DNA of 64,000 bases from Phycisphaerales bacterium UBA1845. Lineage in GTDB: Bacteria; Planctomycetota; Phycisphaerae; UBA1845. Shown here one piece after another: positions 32,805 to 40,906 of the stretch. The first letter of the stretch is position 1. Each line of letters starts with the position of its first letter. The stretch covers positions 46,411 through 110,410 of the forward strand of contig DDIR01000066.1 of NCBI GenBank assembly GCA_002338715.1, in the 5' to 3' direction. Below the pieces are notes generated by a model. It did no database searches. It saw nothing but the letters and a program-made list of their open reading frames with translations, and was not told where the DNA came from. The position numbers and the translations under genes were made by a program.

Positions 32805-33206
32805 ATGGCCAAGATGCCGAAAAACCTGACGCCACTTGAATCTTTGATAATGGATGTGGTGTGGGACGAGGGCGAGGTCACCGTGCGCAAAGTGCAGGAT
32901 GCACTGAAGGACAAGCGGGACCTGGCTTACACGTCGGTTCTCACGATGATGCAGGTCTTGGAAAGAAAGGGATTTGTGGGTTCGCACCGGGTTGGCCGGG
33001 CGAATGTCTATGAACCGACGGTCAGCCGTGCGAGATTTGGCTTGCGTGGGGCTGTCAATATCGTCAATGATTTCTTTTCAGGATCGGTTCCGGCGATGCT
33101 TTCGCACTTTGCGGAAACGGATCGATTGTCGGAACGTGACTTGCGCGAGTTGGAATCCATTGTCGAGCAAGCCCGACTCAAGAGGGTGGACGGCGCACAG
33201 GCGTAA
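32805..33206 (+). CDS. BlaI/MecI/CopY family transcriptional repressor
   Basis: A 133-residue winged-helix repressor: LTPLESLIMDVVWDEGEVTV, VQDALKDKRDLAYTSVLTMM and LERKGFVGSHRVGRANVYEP are the family's DNA-binding segments. LRGAVNIVNDFFSGSVPAML follows as the dimerisation helices, which contain the protease-cut site in MecI/BlaI. The ATG at 32805 follows GGAG by 11 bases. Two near-identical operator-like dyads lie upstream and the M56 protease gene lies 193 bases downstream. This is the usual repressor-sensor pair. A link to beta-lactams is not implied, as no beta-lactamase gene is in this window. Confidence 0.9.
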   Translation: MAKMPKNLTPLESLIMDVVWDEGEVTVRKVQDALKDKRDLAYTSVLTMMQVLERKGFVGSHRVGRANVYEPTVSRARFGLRGAVNIVNDFFSGSVPAMLSHFAETDRLSERDLRELESIVEQARLKRVDGAQA

Positions 33207-33399
33207 ATCCTTCGGGGCTGTTTGGTGTGTGGTGCATCGCCTTTGGGGAACGTCGATTTGAAGTTGTCGCCGTCTGTCGTAAGCCAACGTGTTTTGTTGT
33301 GTCTGTGTTGGAATGGAATCTTGCGCAGGATCGAGAGTAAACTGAGCGTGGATATTTTCTAAATCCCCAGGCGTGTGGCCTCTATCAGGATGCCCAACA

Positions 33400-34875
33400 G
33401 TGCAAGACTCCCTGGTCAACTACCTGATTCCCAACCTGGCGATCGCCAGCCTGGAGTTCCTGTTGGTGGGATTCCTGGTGGTTTGTTTGTTGGCGATTCG
33501 CCCGGGTACTTCACCGCTTTGGCGTCGTCGGATCTGGTTGCTGGCGATGCTCAAACCGTTCGCGACGGTGGTGACGGGATTCTTTCCCGGACTGATTCAT
33601 CTCCCATCCTTTTTGACGGCCGGCAATTTTCTGGGCGATCTGCTCTCTCCGCATGTGGCTGGCGACAGCCTGTTGGCTGACGGCGGATCCGGAGCCGTGT
33701 TCCTCAAGGTTGTTGCGTACCTTTGGCTCTTCGGGACCGGGGTGATGCTGTACATCCTCTGGCGGCGGGCGATTGTCAGCAACCAGATGATCGAAGATGC
33801 CGCGGATCGTGGTTACATCCTCAAGCCGTCGAGCGTGAAGGTGCTCGATCCGACGCTCGATGTTTCGCCCAATGCCCGCATCATCATCACGCCCGATGAA
33901 TCGGGGCCTGCCACCCTTGGCGCTTGGCGCTCGGTTGTGGTGATCCCTGAGAATCTGCTTCCATGGGTGAACGAACACCGCGACCCGACGCAGTTGGAGC
34001 GTGATCGATTCCTGCAAGTGCTTCGACACGAGTTGTCGCACCTTGCGCGGCGCGATGATCTCGCGACGATGTTGGCCGCGATTACCGTGGCGTTCTTCTG
34101 GTTTCATCCGATCGCCCATTGGGCCTATAGTCGCGTTCGAATCAACAACGAGCTTTGCTGCGACATGCAGGTGGTCGAGAGCGGTGTGTTGCCTTCGGAT
34201 TATGTGAACACGCTGATGAATGTCGTGTCCGGTCAGTTTGCCCGCAAAGGTTTTTCGATGGGGATTCTGGGAGACGCGAGCTCAGCCGGTGTGTTGCGGC
34301 GGCGCTTGCACTTCTTGCTTTCTGACGAAGTGGAAAAGAGTGCAGCCGACCGTTCCAAGTGGGGCTATTTCATGGTGGCGATCATGTTGTTCACGCTGCC
34401 GCGGCTTATTGCCCCGACCCAGTCCACCGTTGAAGTGTTCGATGCGAGCGGTCAGATTGTGCGCGTGACGATTGAAGAGTTGTCGCAGAATCCCGGAGTT
34501 TTCCAGATCGTCGAACCCGGTCAGACGCATCGATTGGTTGGGTCTGACGCGCAGTTCGCTCAGGGCGCAGTCGGCGGTGAAGCTGACGAAGGCGTCAACG
34601 GTCAAGCGATTCCGGCCAACGAACTGGCGATGGGTGACATCGAATCCGATGCGCCTCCTGCCGCAGACCCTGCGAACGATGCGGATTCACTGGGCGGTGA
34701 TATGCCTGAAGATGGCGAGATGCTGGCCAACGCATCCGACGACGATCGCGAGATCGAAGACAAGACCGAAGAAGCGCCGTCGAAGCCGCGGCAGTCTTCG
34801 GGCGGACGTCCCTGGTCCGTTGGCGGCTTGAGCGAGCCGACGCCTCCGGATACGCCCATTCTCCCGACGCCCTAA
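33400..34875 (+). CDS. M56 family (BlaR1-like) membrane metalloprotease without penicillin-sensor domain
   Basis: A 491-residue protein. A GTG at 33400, with AGGA nine bases upstream, is preferred to the GTG at 33373. Three membrane segments lie in the first 130 residues and a fourth follows the catalytic zone. The zinc motif is VLRHELSHLARRDDLATMLA (near residue 210) with the downstream acidic partner INNELCCDMQVVESG. In BlaR1 this domain destroys the BlaI repressor after signal binding. Here the exterior part is not a penicillin-binding domain but a short Gln/Glu-rich segment and an acidic, disordered tail of about 100 residues (SLGGDMPEDGEMLANASDDD). The signal is therefore likely different. 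Confidence 0.85.
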   Translation: MQDSLVNYLIPNLAIASLEFLLVGFLVVCLLAIRPGTSPLWRRRIWLLAMLKPFATVVTGFFPGLIHLPSFLTAGNFLGDLLSPHVAGDSLLADGGSGAVFLKVVAYLWLFGTGVMLYILWRRAIVSNQMIEDAADRGYILKPSSVKVLDPTLDVSPNARIIITPDESGPATLGAWRSVVVIPENLLPWVNEHRDPTQLERDRFLQVLRHELSHLARRDDLATMLAAITVAFFWFHPIAHWAYSRVRINNELCCDMQVVESGVLPSDYVNTLMNVVSGQFARKGFSMGILGDASSAGVLRRRLHFLLSDEVEKSAADRSKWGYFMVAIMLFTLPRLIAPTQSTVEVFDASGQIVRVTIEELSQNPGVFQIVEPGQTHRLVGSDAQFAQGAVGGEADEGVNGQAIPANELAMGDIESDAPPAADPANDADSLGGDMPEDGEMLANASDDDREIEDKTEEAPSKPRQSSGGRPWSVGGLSEPTPPDTPILPTP

Positions 34876-35096
34876 CCCGGTCAGGCCTTTCCTTTCCTGG
34901 GAATTCCCTAGCCCCTGTTTCAAGACCACAAGCCGGTTTTTCAGGTCGGCGGCACCCTTGCGGTGGCTCTCCATGCTGGGGGCAGCACGGCGGTTCTTGT
35001 TCGGCTTATAGCGATATCAATCCAAGCGTGGCGACTTGCTCGGCCACTCTTCGCAGCAGGGGGGCCGGTACTTACCTGGATGGACATCGTTTTGCC

Positions 35097-35126
35097 CCTG
35101 GATTCCCGCTTTCGCGGGAATGACGG
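35097..35126. repeat. Palindromic repeat, family A, single copy
   Basis: CCTGGATTCCCGCTTTCGCG then GGAATGACGG; the central bases differ from the other copies (CTTTCG), but the stem is kept. It lies in the 350-base stretch before the histidine operon, which holds no gene. Confidence 0.8.
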
Positions 35127-35182
35127 TGCTTGCGCGCCGGTACGGTTGGATTCAAGGTGTCCCAGGAATGCCCTGGCCGGGC

Positions 35183-35210
35183 TTGACTTTACTATGTGAA
35201 AGTCTACACT
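35183..35210 (+). promoter_or_regulatory. Sigma-70-like promoter of the histidine operon
   Basis: TTGACT (35183-35188), a 16-base spacer and TACACT (35205-35210), placing the transcription start near 35217, just nine bases before the first ATG. This gives an almost leaderless message. No attenuator with a run of His codons is seen. Confidence 0.65.
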
Positions 35211-35225
35211 GTTCCAAGGTAAAGC

Positions 35226-35540
35226 ATGGCGAAGAAAATGACGACAAGCAGAAAAGACCCGCCCGCCGAGGTGAACGCGGAAGCCGAGGCATTGCTGCGG
35301 GCGATTCTCTCGCTTCGGCACATGGGCGAAGCCCGGCGATTCTTTCGCGATCTGCTCACCGACGACGAGTTCGACATGCTCGGGCGACGCTGGAAGGTGG
35401 TGTCGATGTTGGCCAACGGTGATTCGTATCGCCAGATCGAAGAGGCGACGCAGATGAGCTCGCGGACCGTGGCGCGGATCGCCAAGTGGCTTAAAGAAGG
35501 TCCGGGCGGGTATCGCATCATTCTGGAGCGATCCAAGTAG
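35226..35540 (+). CDS. YerC/YecD family TrpR-like DNA-binding protein, first gene of his operon
   Basis: A 104-residue TrpR-superfamily protein. NAEAEALLRAILSLRHMGEA and RRFFRDLLTDDEFDMLGRRW match the YerC/YecD helical core. LANGDSYRQIEEATQMSSRT and VARIAKWLKEG are the helix-turn-helix. YerC-type genes often sit next to histidine genes, and a regulatory link is plausible but not proven. It has AAGG seven bases before the ATG and ends 30 bases before hisG. As first gene it may control its own operon, and binding to the region around the -10 would be the simplest model. Confidence 0.87.
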   Translation: MAKKMTTSRKDPPAEVNAEAEALLRAILSLRHMGEARRFFRDLLTDDEFDMLGRRWKVVSMLANGDSYRQIEEATQMSSRTVARIAKWLKEGPGGYRIILERSK

Positions 35541-35570
35541 CGGTTAACGGTATCGAAGGTTTGAACTTGT

Positions 35571-36440
35571 ATGAAACGCATCACACAAAAAATCAGGTTG
35601 GCGGTTCCCAAGGGGCGTCAGCAGGACGAAATCGTCGGGTTGCTCGCCGACGCGGGACTTTCGATATCAGCCAGCGCCAAGGGGTATCGTCCGGCATGCA
35701 GCGACGAGCGCTTTGAGGTCAAGCTGTTGAAAGCGGCCAACATTCCCAAGCTCGTCGAATACGGCGCGCACGATCTGGGCATGACCGGGTTCGATTGGAT
35801 TGAAGAGACCGATGCGGATGTAGCCGAGCTTTTGGACACCGGTTTGCTGCCGGTGCGACTGGTGTCGGCGGCTCCGAAAGGCAGCGATCCGTTTGCATCG
35901 GAAAATGGCCAGTCGCTCATCGTGGCGTCGGAATACGAAAACATCACGCGAAAATACATGGAGCGCAAAGGGTGCGCGTATCGCTACCTGCGAACGTATG
36001 GGGCGACGGAAGTTTTTCCACCAGAAGATGCCGACCTGATCGTGGACAACACGGCCACCGGGTCGGCGCTGCGATCCAATGGGTTGGAGGTGGTCGATGA
36101 GATTTTGCAATCGAGTACGCGGATCATCGCCTGCAAAGAGACGGTGGCTGACCCTGCGCGGCGCGAAGTGATCGACGAAGTGGTCATGCTGGTATCGAGC
36201 GTGCTTGAGGGGCGGCGTCGGGTGCTCTTGGACATGAATGTCAGTGCCGACGCGATCGATCGGGTGATTGAGTTGTTGCCGGCGATGAAGTCGCCCACGG
36301 TTCAGCCGCTTCGGGGCAATGGTGGGTTCGCGGTGCGGGTGGCTGTCTTGCGGAGTGAGGTGCCCAAGGTGCTGCCGGCTGTCTTGCGGGCAGGTGCGAC
36401 GGACGTGCTGCAGACCGCCCTGCAGAAAGTTGTGGCGTAG
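35571..36440 (+). CDS. hisG: ATP phosphoribosyltransferase, long form
   Basis: A 289-residue HisG that condenses ATP and PRPP, the first step of histidine synthesis. The catalytic domain begins IRLAVPKGRQQDEIVGLLAD and includes VEYGAHDLGMTGFDWIEETD. The PRPP-binding loop is DLIVDNTATGSALRSNGLEV near residue 160. The C-terminal 80 residues (RRVLLDMNVSADAIDRVIEL to the end) form the ACT-like regulatory domain of the long form (HisG-L), which mediates feedback by histidine. The long form needs no HisZ. It is 30 bases after the yerC-like gene. Confidence 0.95.
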   Translation: MKRITQKIRLAVPKGRQQDEIVGLLADAGLSISASAKGYRPACSDERFEVKLLKAANIPKLVEYGAHDLGMTGFDWIEETDADVAELLDTGLLPVRLVSAAPKGSDPFASENGQSLIVASEYENITRKYMERKGCAYRYLRTYGATEVFPPEDADLIVDNTATGSALRSNGLEVVDEILQSSTRIIACKETVADPARREVIDEVVMLVSSVLEGRRRVLLDMNVSADAIDRVIELLPAMKSPTVQPLRGNGGFAVRVAVLRSEVPKVLPAVLRAGATDVLQTALQKVVA

Positions 36441-36476
36441 TCGGCTGATATTGGGAATGGGAAGAAACGGTTCGTT

Positions 36477-37769
36477 ATGGTTCGCATTTTAGATAGCCAA
36501 TCGCAGGATGGTTTGATTCCGGATTCGATTCGTCGGGTGGATACGTCGGCGACGGAAGCTGCGGACACTTGTCGCGACGTGATTGAAAACGTGCGGACGC
36601 GCGGTGACGAAGCCCTTTTCGATTACACGCGTCAATTCGACAAGGTTGATCTGACGTCGTGCGGGCTGCGTGTCGGCAAGGATGAGTTCGCAGCGGCTGA
36701 GGAAAATCTCGATGCCGACATGCGTGCGGCGCTGGCCCACGCGATCCGAAACATCAATCGGTTTCACACGCAGCAGATGCCAGCGGACGAGCCGATGATG
36801 GAAGTCGAGCCGGGGGTCTGGTGTGGCGATCGATGGACGCCGCTCGATTCGGTTTGTCTGTATGTACCGCGTGGGCGTGGCGCGTTTTCGTCGGTGATGT
36901 GCATGCTCGGGGTGCCAGCCGTCGTTGCGGGGGTGGAGCGAATCGTCGTATGCACGCCGCCCGGACCCGATGGTCGGGTCGACGATGCCACGCTGGTTGC
37001 GGCCAACCTGATTGGCATCGATTGTGTATATCGCATCGGTGGAGCGCAGGCGGTGGCGGCGATGGCTTATGGCACCGCGACGATCGAACCGTGTACGAAA
37101 ATTGTTGGACCGGGCAACGTGTATGTCTCTGCCGCCCGTCAATTGCTGAGCGATCGGATTGATCCCGGTTCGCCGGCTGGCCCGAGTGAATCGATCGTGC
37201 TGTGTGACGCGGGCATCAATCCGGATAACGCGGCATGGAATCTTCTGATCGAAGCCGAGCATGGCGAAAATTCGTGCGCGGTCATGGTGACGCACGATGG
37301 CGTGTTGGCTCGGCAGGTGGCAGGTGCTGTCGCGAAGAAGATCGAGTTGATGAGTCCGCAGCGGCAGGCATTCGCGTCGCAAGTGCTCGAAGAGAACGGC
37401 GGAATCGTCGTGACGACATCGCTGGAGGAATCGGTGGCGTTTGTGAATGCGTTTGCGCCGGAGCACTTGGCTATCATGTCCGATCGCGGCGACGAAATCG
37501 TCAAGTCGATTCGCAATGCCGGCGAGATTTTGATTGGCGATTATCCGATCATCAGTCTCGGTAATTATGCGATGGGGTTGAATGCGATTCTGCCGACCGG
37601 TGGGCGGGCGATGACGCGGTCGTGCGTTTCGGTGCTGGATTTTCTCAAGCGATCGTCGGTGGGAAAAGTTAATCGCGAAGGATTCGGGGCAATCGGTGAT
37701 GTCGTCTCGGTGATGAGTCGCGACGAAGGTTTTAGTGCGCACCATCTCGCCGTTGAGAACTGGTCCTGA
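36477..37769 (+). CDS. hisD: Histidinol dehydrogenase
   Basis: A 430-residue enzyme that oxidises histidinol to histidine in two NAD-dependent steps. Landmarks are VCLYVPRGRGAFSSVMCMLG, IDCVYRIGGAQAVAAMAYGT, KIVGPGNVYVSAARQLLSDR and PAGPSESIVLCD. EAEHGENSCAVMVTHD holds the zinc- and substrate-binding His, and APEHLAIM and GNYAMGLNAILPTGGRAMT mark the end. All expected motifs are present. It follows hisG by 36 bases. Confidence 0.96.
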   Translation: MVRILDSQSQDGLIPDSIRRVDTSATEAADTCRDVIENVRTRGDEALFDYTRQFDKVDLTSCGLRVGKDEFAAAEENLDADMRAALAHAIRNINRFHTQQMPADEPMMEVEPGVWCGDRWTPLDSVCLYVPRGRGAFSSVMCMLGVPAVVAGVERIVVCTPPGPDGRVDDATLVAANLIGIDCVYRIGGAQAVAAMAYGTATIEPCTKIVGPGNVYVSAARQLLSDRIDPGSPAGPSESIVLCDAGINPDNAAWNLLIEAEHGENSCAVMVTHDGVLARQVAGAVAKKIELMSPQRQAFASQVLEENGGIVVTTSLEESVAFVNAFAPEHLAIMSDRGDEIVKSIRNAGEILIGDYPIISLGNYAMGLNAILPTGGRAMTRSCVSVLDFLKRSSVGKVNREGFGAIGDVVSVMSRDEGFSAHHLAVENWS

Positions 37770-37822
37770 TCGCAGCGCGTTTTGCGGCTAATAATCGGAC
37801 GTGTTGAACTGTTTGAATTGAT

Positions 37823-38527
37823 ATGAACATGAAGAACGAAATCAAGCCAACATTTTCGCCCTTGCAGGTGTCGCGCCGGACGGCAGAGACGGAGTTTTCG
37901 CTGACGCTGTCGCCGCGTACGGGGGCGTTTGATTCGCTGGACATTCCCAACCGGTTGTTGTCGCACTTTGTCGATCACTTTTCGCGCGGTTCGGGGATCG
38001 TTGCGTCCACCGCTCAAGCAGATTGGCCCGGTTCGTGGCAGTTTGATCATGTGCTTTGCGAAGACATGGGTCAGTTGCTCGGTGCCGGGGTGGCTGCGAT
38101 CGCGCGGGAACGGACGGATGCGGTTGGCATCATCGGGCGTGCGTCGTGTTCGGGGGTGATGGATGACGCGTCGGCATCGGTTGAGATCGGATTGGAGTCG
38201 CGGCCGCGATGCACGTGGTGCGTTGAACCGGGGCTCGACATCGATGGGTTTGTCGATTCGTGGTACGCGGCAGACGGAACGCAAGCCGGTCAGTGTTTCG
38301 GAACGAATCTGCGACAATTCCTGGATGGATTTGCGCTGGGCAGTGGGGCGACGTTGATGGTTTCGGTGCGGGCTGGGACGAATCTGCACCACGTGTATGA
38401 AGTGATTTTCCGGGCGCTGGGGGATGCGGTCGGGGTGGCGCTGGGGACGAGTGTCCGGCTGCCCGGTGATGGCAGCGGGTTGGCTGGTCCGCCGCGCTAT
38501 GAAACCAAAGTGATTAAGAAGAAGTGA
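37823..38527 (+). CDS. hisB: Imidazoleglycerol-phosphate dehydratase-like protein, divergent
   Basis: A 234-residue protein in the operon slot of HisB, which dehydrates imidazoleglycerol phosphate. The order of segments fits the family: SRRTAETEFSLTLSPRTGAF, LLSHFVDHFSRGSG, FDHVLCEDMGQLLGAGVAAI, GVMDDASASVEIGLESRPR and NLHHVYEVIFRALGDAVGV. It departs at key places. The usual DHHxxED manganese motif reads DHVLCED, with one His replaced by Val, and the early FLDHML...ARHG motif reads LLSHFV...RGSG. The second H-H-x-x-E (HHVYE) is intact. No phosphatase domain is fused. Either the active site is rearranged or the protein has a modified role. Confidence 0.8.
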   Translation: MNMKNEIKPTFSPLQVSRRTAETEFSLTLSPRTGAFDSLDIPNRLLSHFVDHFSRGSGIVASTAQADWPGSWQFDHVLCEDMGQLLGAGVAAIARERTDAVGIIGRASCSGVMDDASASVEIGLESRPRCTWCVEPGLDIDGFVDSWYAADGTQAGQCFGTNLRQFLDGFALGSGATLMVSVRAGTNLHHVYEVIFRALGDAVGVALGTSVRLPGDGSGLAGPPRYETKVIKKK

Positions 38528-38538
38528 GAGTAACGCCC

Positions 38539-39561
38539 ATGCGACCCAACCCTTTGCTCATACTCGATGCCGACGGCGTGTTCATGGATGAGATGCCGTA
38601 TTGGAATACGGCGCTCGTGACCATGATGCACCGTTTTGGCATGTCGTGCGGTGCGCCTGCCCGATGGGAGTCGTTGAGTTCGGCTTGCTTTGTGGACGAT
38701 TGCGTGCAGGGCGTGACGAAGGGACGCGGCTGCAATTCGAACTGGGATCTTGCGGCTGTGATGATTCGGGCGGTGGAAGACGATTCCCGCCGAGCCGCGC
38801 TCCTGGGCGAACTGAATTCCAGGCGCTATGCGGGCTTTGCGACGCGTCTCAAGCGCGGGATGGAAGCACTTTGGCGCGAGGGCGAAGTTTCGGACCCGTT
38901 GAATCGATTCGGTATCGAGCGCAGCGGTGCGTTCTTTCAGGAAGTCGTCGCTGAATTTCAACTTATCTTTGAAGAATCGGACGAGGTTGATTGGGCGCGG
39001 ATTGGCTGGTCGTTTGAACGACAGGTACCGGTCCTTCCCGCCAATGATTTGCGCGCGTTGTTTGAGCGATTGAAGGGAGCCGGATACACGCTGGGCGTTT
39101 GTACGTCGCGGGCGGAGTCGGAAACGGTTGAGCCGATGTCACATCTTGGCATTCTTGATTGTTTCGATCGGGACCGCATCGTGACCAACGACCAAGCCGT
39201 CGCGGCAGAGGCGCGTTTGAGTCTGTCACACCTGGCCAAGCCGCACCCGTTTCCGCTGCTTTGTGCGGCGCTGGGTTTTGAGACGGCGATCAAGGCGTGT
39301 CGAAGTGGCGCCGTTGATTCGACGGCAGCGGTACGGGACGTTGTTTACGTTGGCGATGCGCCGGCAGACTTTGAAGCCGCTCAGCGGGCGCGGGCGTTGG
39401 GATTGGCGGTGACCTATGTGCATATCGATTCGGGTTTGTCGCCGGAGGACGTGCGGGAAGCGATCGCGGGCAGTGCGTTGACGGGTCTGGTGGCGCCGCG
39501 ACTGGCTGACTGCGAAATGTGGCTTTCGGGTTGCGCCGGTTGCGTGGAAAGTCGGGCATGA
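38539..39561 (+). CDS. HAD-superfamily phosphatase within the his operon
   Basis: A 340-residue HAD protein; the ATG at 38539 is preferred to a GTG at 38524 that overlaps the hisB stop. All four HAD motifs are present: LLILDADGVFMDE (nucleophile Asp and acid Asp), VCTSRAESE (motif II), SHLAKPHPFPLL (Lys, motif III) and VVYVGDAPADFEAAQRA (motif IV). Between motifs I and II lies a cap of about 170 residues, much larger than in simple phosphatases. Its place between hisB and hisH, in an operon lacking any other histidinol-phosphate phosphatase, suggests this step. The stop overlaps hisH (ATGA). Confidence 0.82.
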   Translation: MRPNPLLILDADGVFMDEMPYWNTALVTMMHRFGMSCGAPARWESLSSACFVDDCVQGVTKGRGCNSNWDLAAVMIRAVEDDSRRAALLGELNSRRYAGFATRLKRGMEALWREGEVSDPLNRFGIERSGAFFQEVVAEFQLIFEESDEVDWARIGWSFERQVPVLPANDLRALFERLKGAGYTLGVCTSRAESETVEPMSHLGILDCFDRDRIVTNDQAVAAEARLSLSHLAKPHPFPLLCAALGFETAIKACRSGAVDSTAAVRDVVYVGDAPADFEAAQRARALGLAVTYVHIDSGLSPEDVREAIAGSALTGLVAPRLADCEMWLSGCAGCVESRA

Positions 39562-40157
39562 TCGGCGTCGTGGACTATGGTGCGGGGAACATGCAGAGCC
39601 TCGCCAATGCGCTTGACCACCTTGGTATGGCTTGGCGATTGGCCGAGTCGGACGCGGACTTTGCCCAATGCGATCGGGTGATTCTACCGGGCGTTGGGCA
39701 TTTTCAATCGGCGATGCAGACGCTCGTTGAGACCGGGCAGGATCGACGGTTGGCAGCTTTTGCGGATTCGGGTAAGCCGCTGTTGGGTATCTGCCTTGGG
39801 GCGCAGTTGCTGCTTGAATCCAGCGAAGAGTCGCCGGGTGTTGACGGTTTGGGTTTGATTCCCGGCGCTGTGGTTCGGCTGGTGACGGAAACGGTTCCGC
39901 ACATGGGTTGGAATCGCGTCCGCCCGACGCGCGAATCGCCGATTTTTGACGCAGGTGAGCGCGATGCGCACTATTACTTCGCGCACAGCTACGTTTGCGA
40001 CCCCGTGTCGGCTGACCATCGACTGGCTGTGACACAATGTGGCACTTCGGAGTTCTGCGTCGCCGTCGGTCGCGACAATGTTCGAGGCGTTCAGTTCCAT
40101 CCGGAAAAGAGTGGAACGGTTGGCTTGCAACTGCTCGAAAGGTTCGCGCGATGTTAG
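39558..40157 (+). CDS. hisH: Imidazole glycerol phosphate synthase, glutaminase subunit
   Basis: A 199-residue class I glutamine amidotransferase feeding ammonia to HisF. VVDYGAGNMQSLANALDHLG opens the domain. The nucleophile Cys is in KPLLGICLGAQLLLES and the His-Glu pair is in VRGVQFHPEKSGTVG. VPHMGWNRVRPT and YYFAHSYVC are further HisH landmarks. It starts four bases inside the HAD gene and its end overlaps hisF by seven, so translation is probably coupled along the run. Confidence 0.95.
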   Translation: MIGVVDYGAGNMQSLANALDHLGMAWRLAESDADFAQCDRVILPGVGHFQSAMQTLVETGQDRRLAAFADSGKPLLGICLGAQLLLESSEESPGVDGLGLIPGAVVRLVTETVPHMGWNRVRPTRESPIFDAGERDAHYYFAHSYVCDPVSADHRLAVTQCGTSEFCVAVGRDNVRGVQFHPEKSGTVGLQLLERFARC

Positions 40158-40906
40158 CCCGGCGAATCATCCCATGTCTCGACATTCGCGAAGGGCGCGT
40201 GGTCAAGGGCGTTGCGTTTAAGAATCTGCGCGATGCGGGCGATCCGGTCGAACGGGCTCGGGCGTACATGGCCGGCGGGGCTGACGAGCTTTGCTTTCTC
40301 GATGTCACCGCGTCGATTGAAGATCGTCCGCTTCTGATTGACTTGATCCGAAAATTGTCGAAGGTTTTGTTTATTCCGTTTACGGTGGGCGGCGGTGTGC
40401 GGAGCGTGGACGATGCGAAGGCGCTCTTGCGGGCGGGTGCGGATAAAGTTGGTGTGAATACTGCGGCTGTGACGCGTCCGGCGTTGATCGCGGAGTTGGC
40501 CCGGCAGTTTGGCAATCAATGCGTGGTGCTTTCGATTGACGCATTGGGGCAGGGCGAAGACGCGATGGTCACGACGCACGGTGGGCGCGAAGTGACGGAT
40601 CGAACTGTTTGCGATTGGGCGCGGGAAGCGGTCAAACTCGGTGCCGGTGAGATTTTGCTAAACTCGGTGGATGCCGATGGTGCGCGAAGCGGGTTCGCGA
40701 CGGCGTTGGTTGAACGTGTGATCGATGCGGTGTCGGTTCCGGTGATTGCGTCGGGCGGCGCGGGCAGTGCGGCTGACTTTGTGGAGCTGTTTACGAAGAC
40801 GCGGGCACACGCGGGGTTGGCTGCTTCGATTTTTCATGACGGCTCGACCACGCCCAACGATGTGAAGAAAGTGCTGCAAAACAAGGGGATTGAGGTGCGG
40901 CTTTGA
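40151..40906 (+). CDS. hisF: Imidazole glycerol phosphate synthase, cyclase subunit
   Basis: A 251-residue TIM barrel. LARRIIPCLDIREGRVVKGV contains the catalytic Asp, the second Asp is in VVLSIDALGQGED, and the phosphate loops are FTVGGGVRSVDDAKALL and PVIASGGAGSAADF. ELCFLDVTASIEDRP is a typical HisF stretch. It forms IGP and AICAR from PRFAR with ammonia from HisH. Start and end overlap its neighbours. Confidence 0.96.
   Translation: MLARRIIPCLDIREGRVVKGVAFKNLRDAGDPVERARAYMAGGADELCFLDVTASIEDRPLLIDLIRKLSKVLFIPFTVGGGVRSVDDAKALLRAGADKVGVNTAAVTRPALIAELARQFGNQCVVLSIDALGQGEDAMVTTHGGREVTDRTVCDWAREAVKLGAGEILLNSVDADGARSGFATALVERVIDAVSVPVIASGGAGSAADFVELFTKTRAHAGLAASIFHDGSTTPNDVKKVLQNKGIEVRL

Noticed and set aside
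36489-37745. 418-residue open frame opposite hisD
   Set aside because: It lies wholly within hisD and is rich in Arg and His with no recognisable domain. hisD motifs are complete.
39226-40515. 429-residue minus-strand open frame across hisH and hisF
   Set aside because: Antisense to two confirmed histidine genes, low complexity and rich in Arg/Ser.
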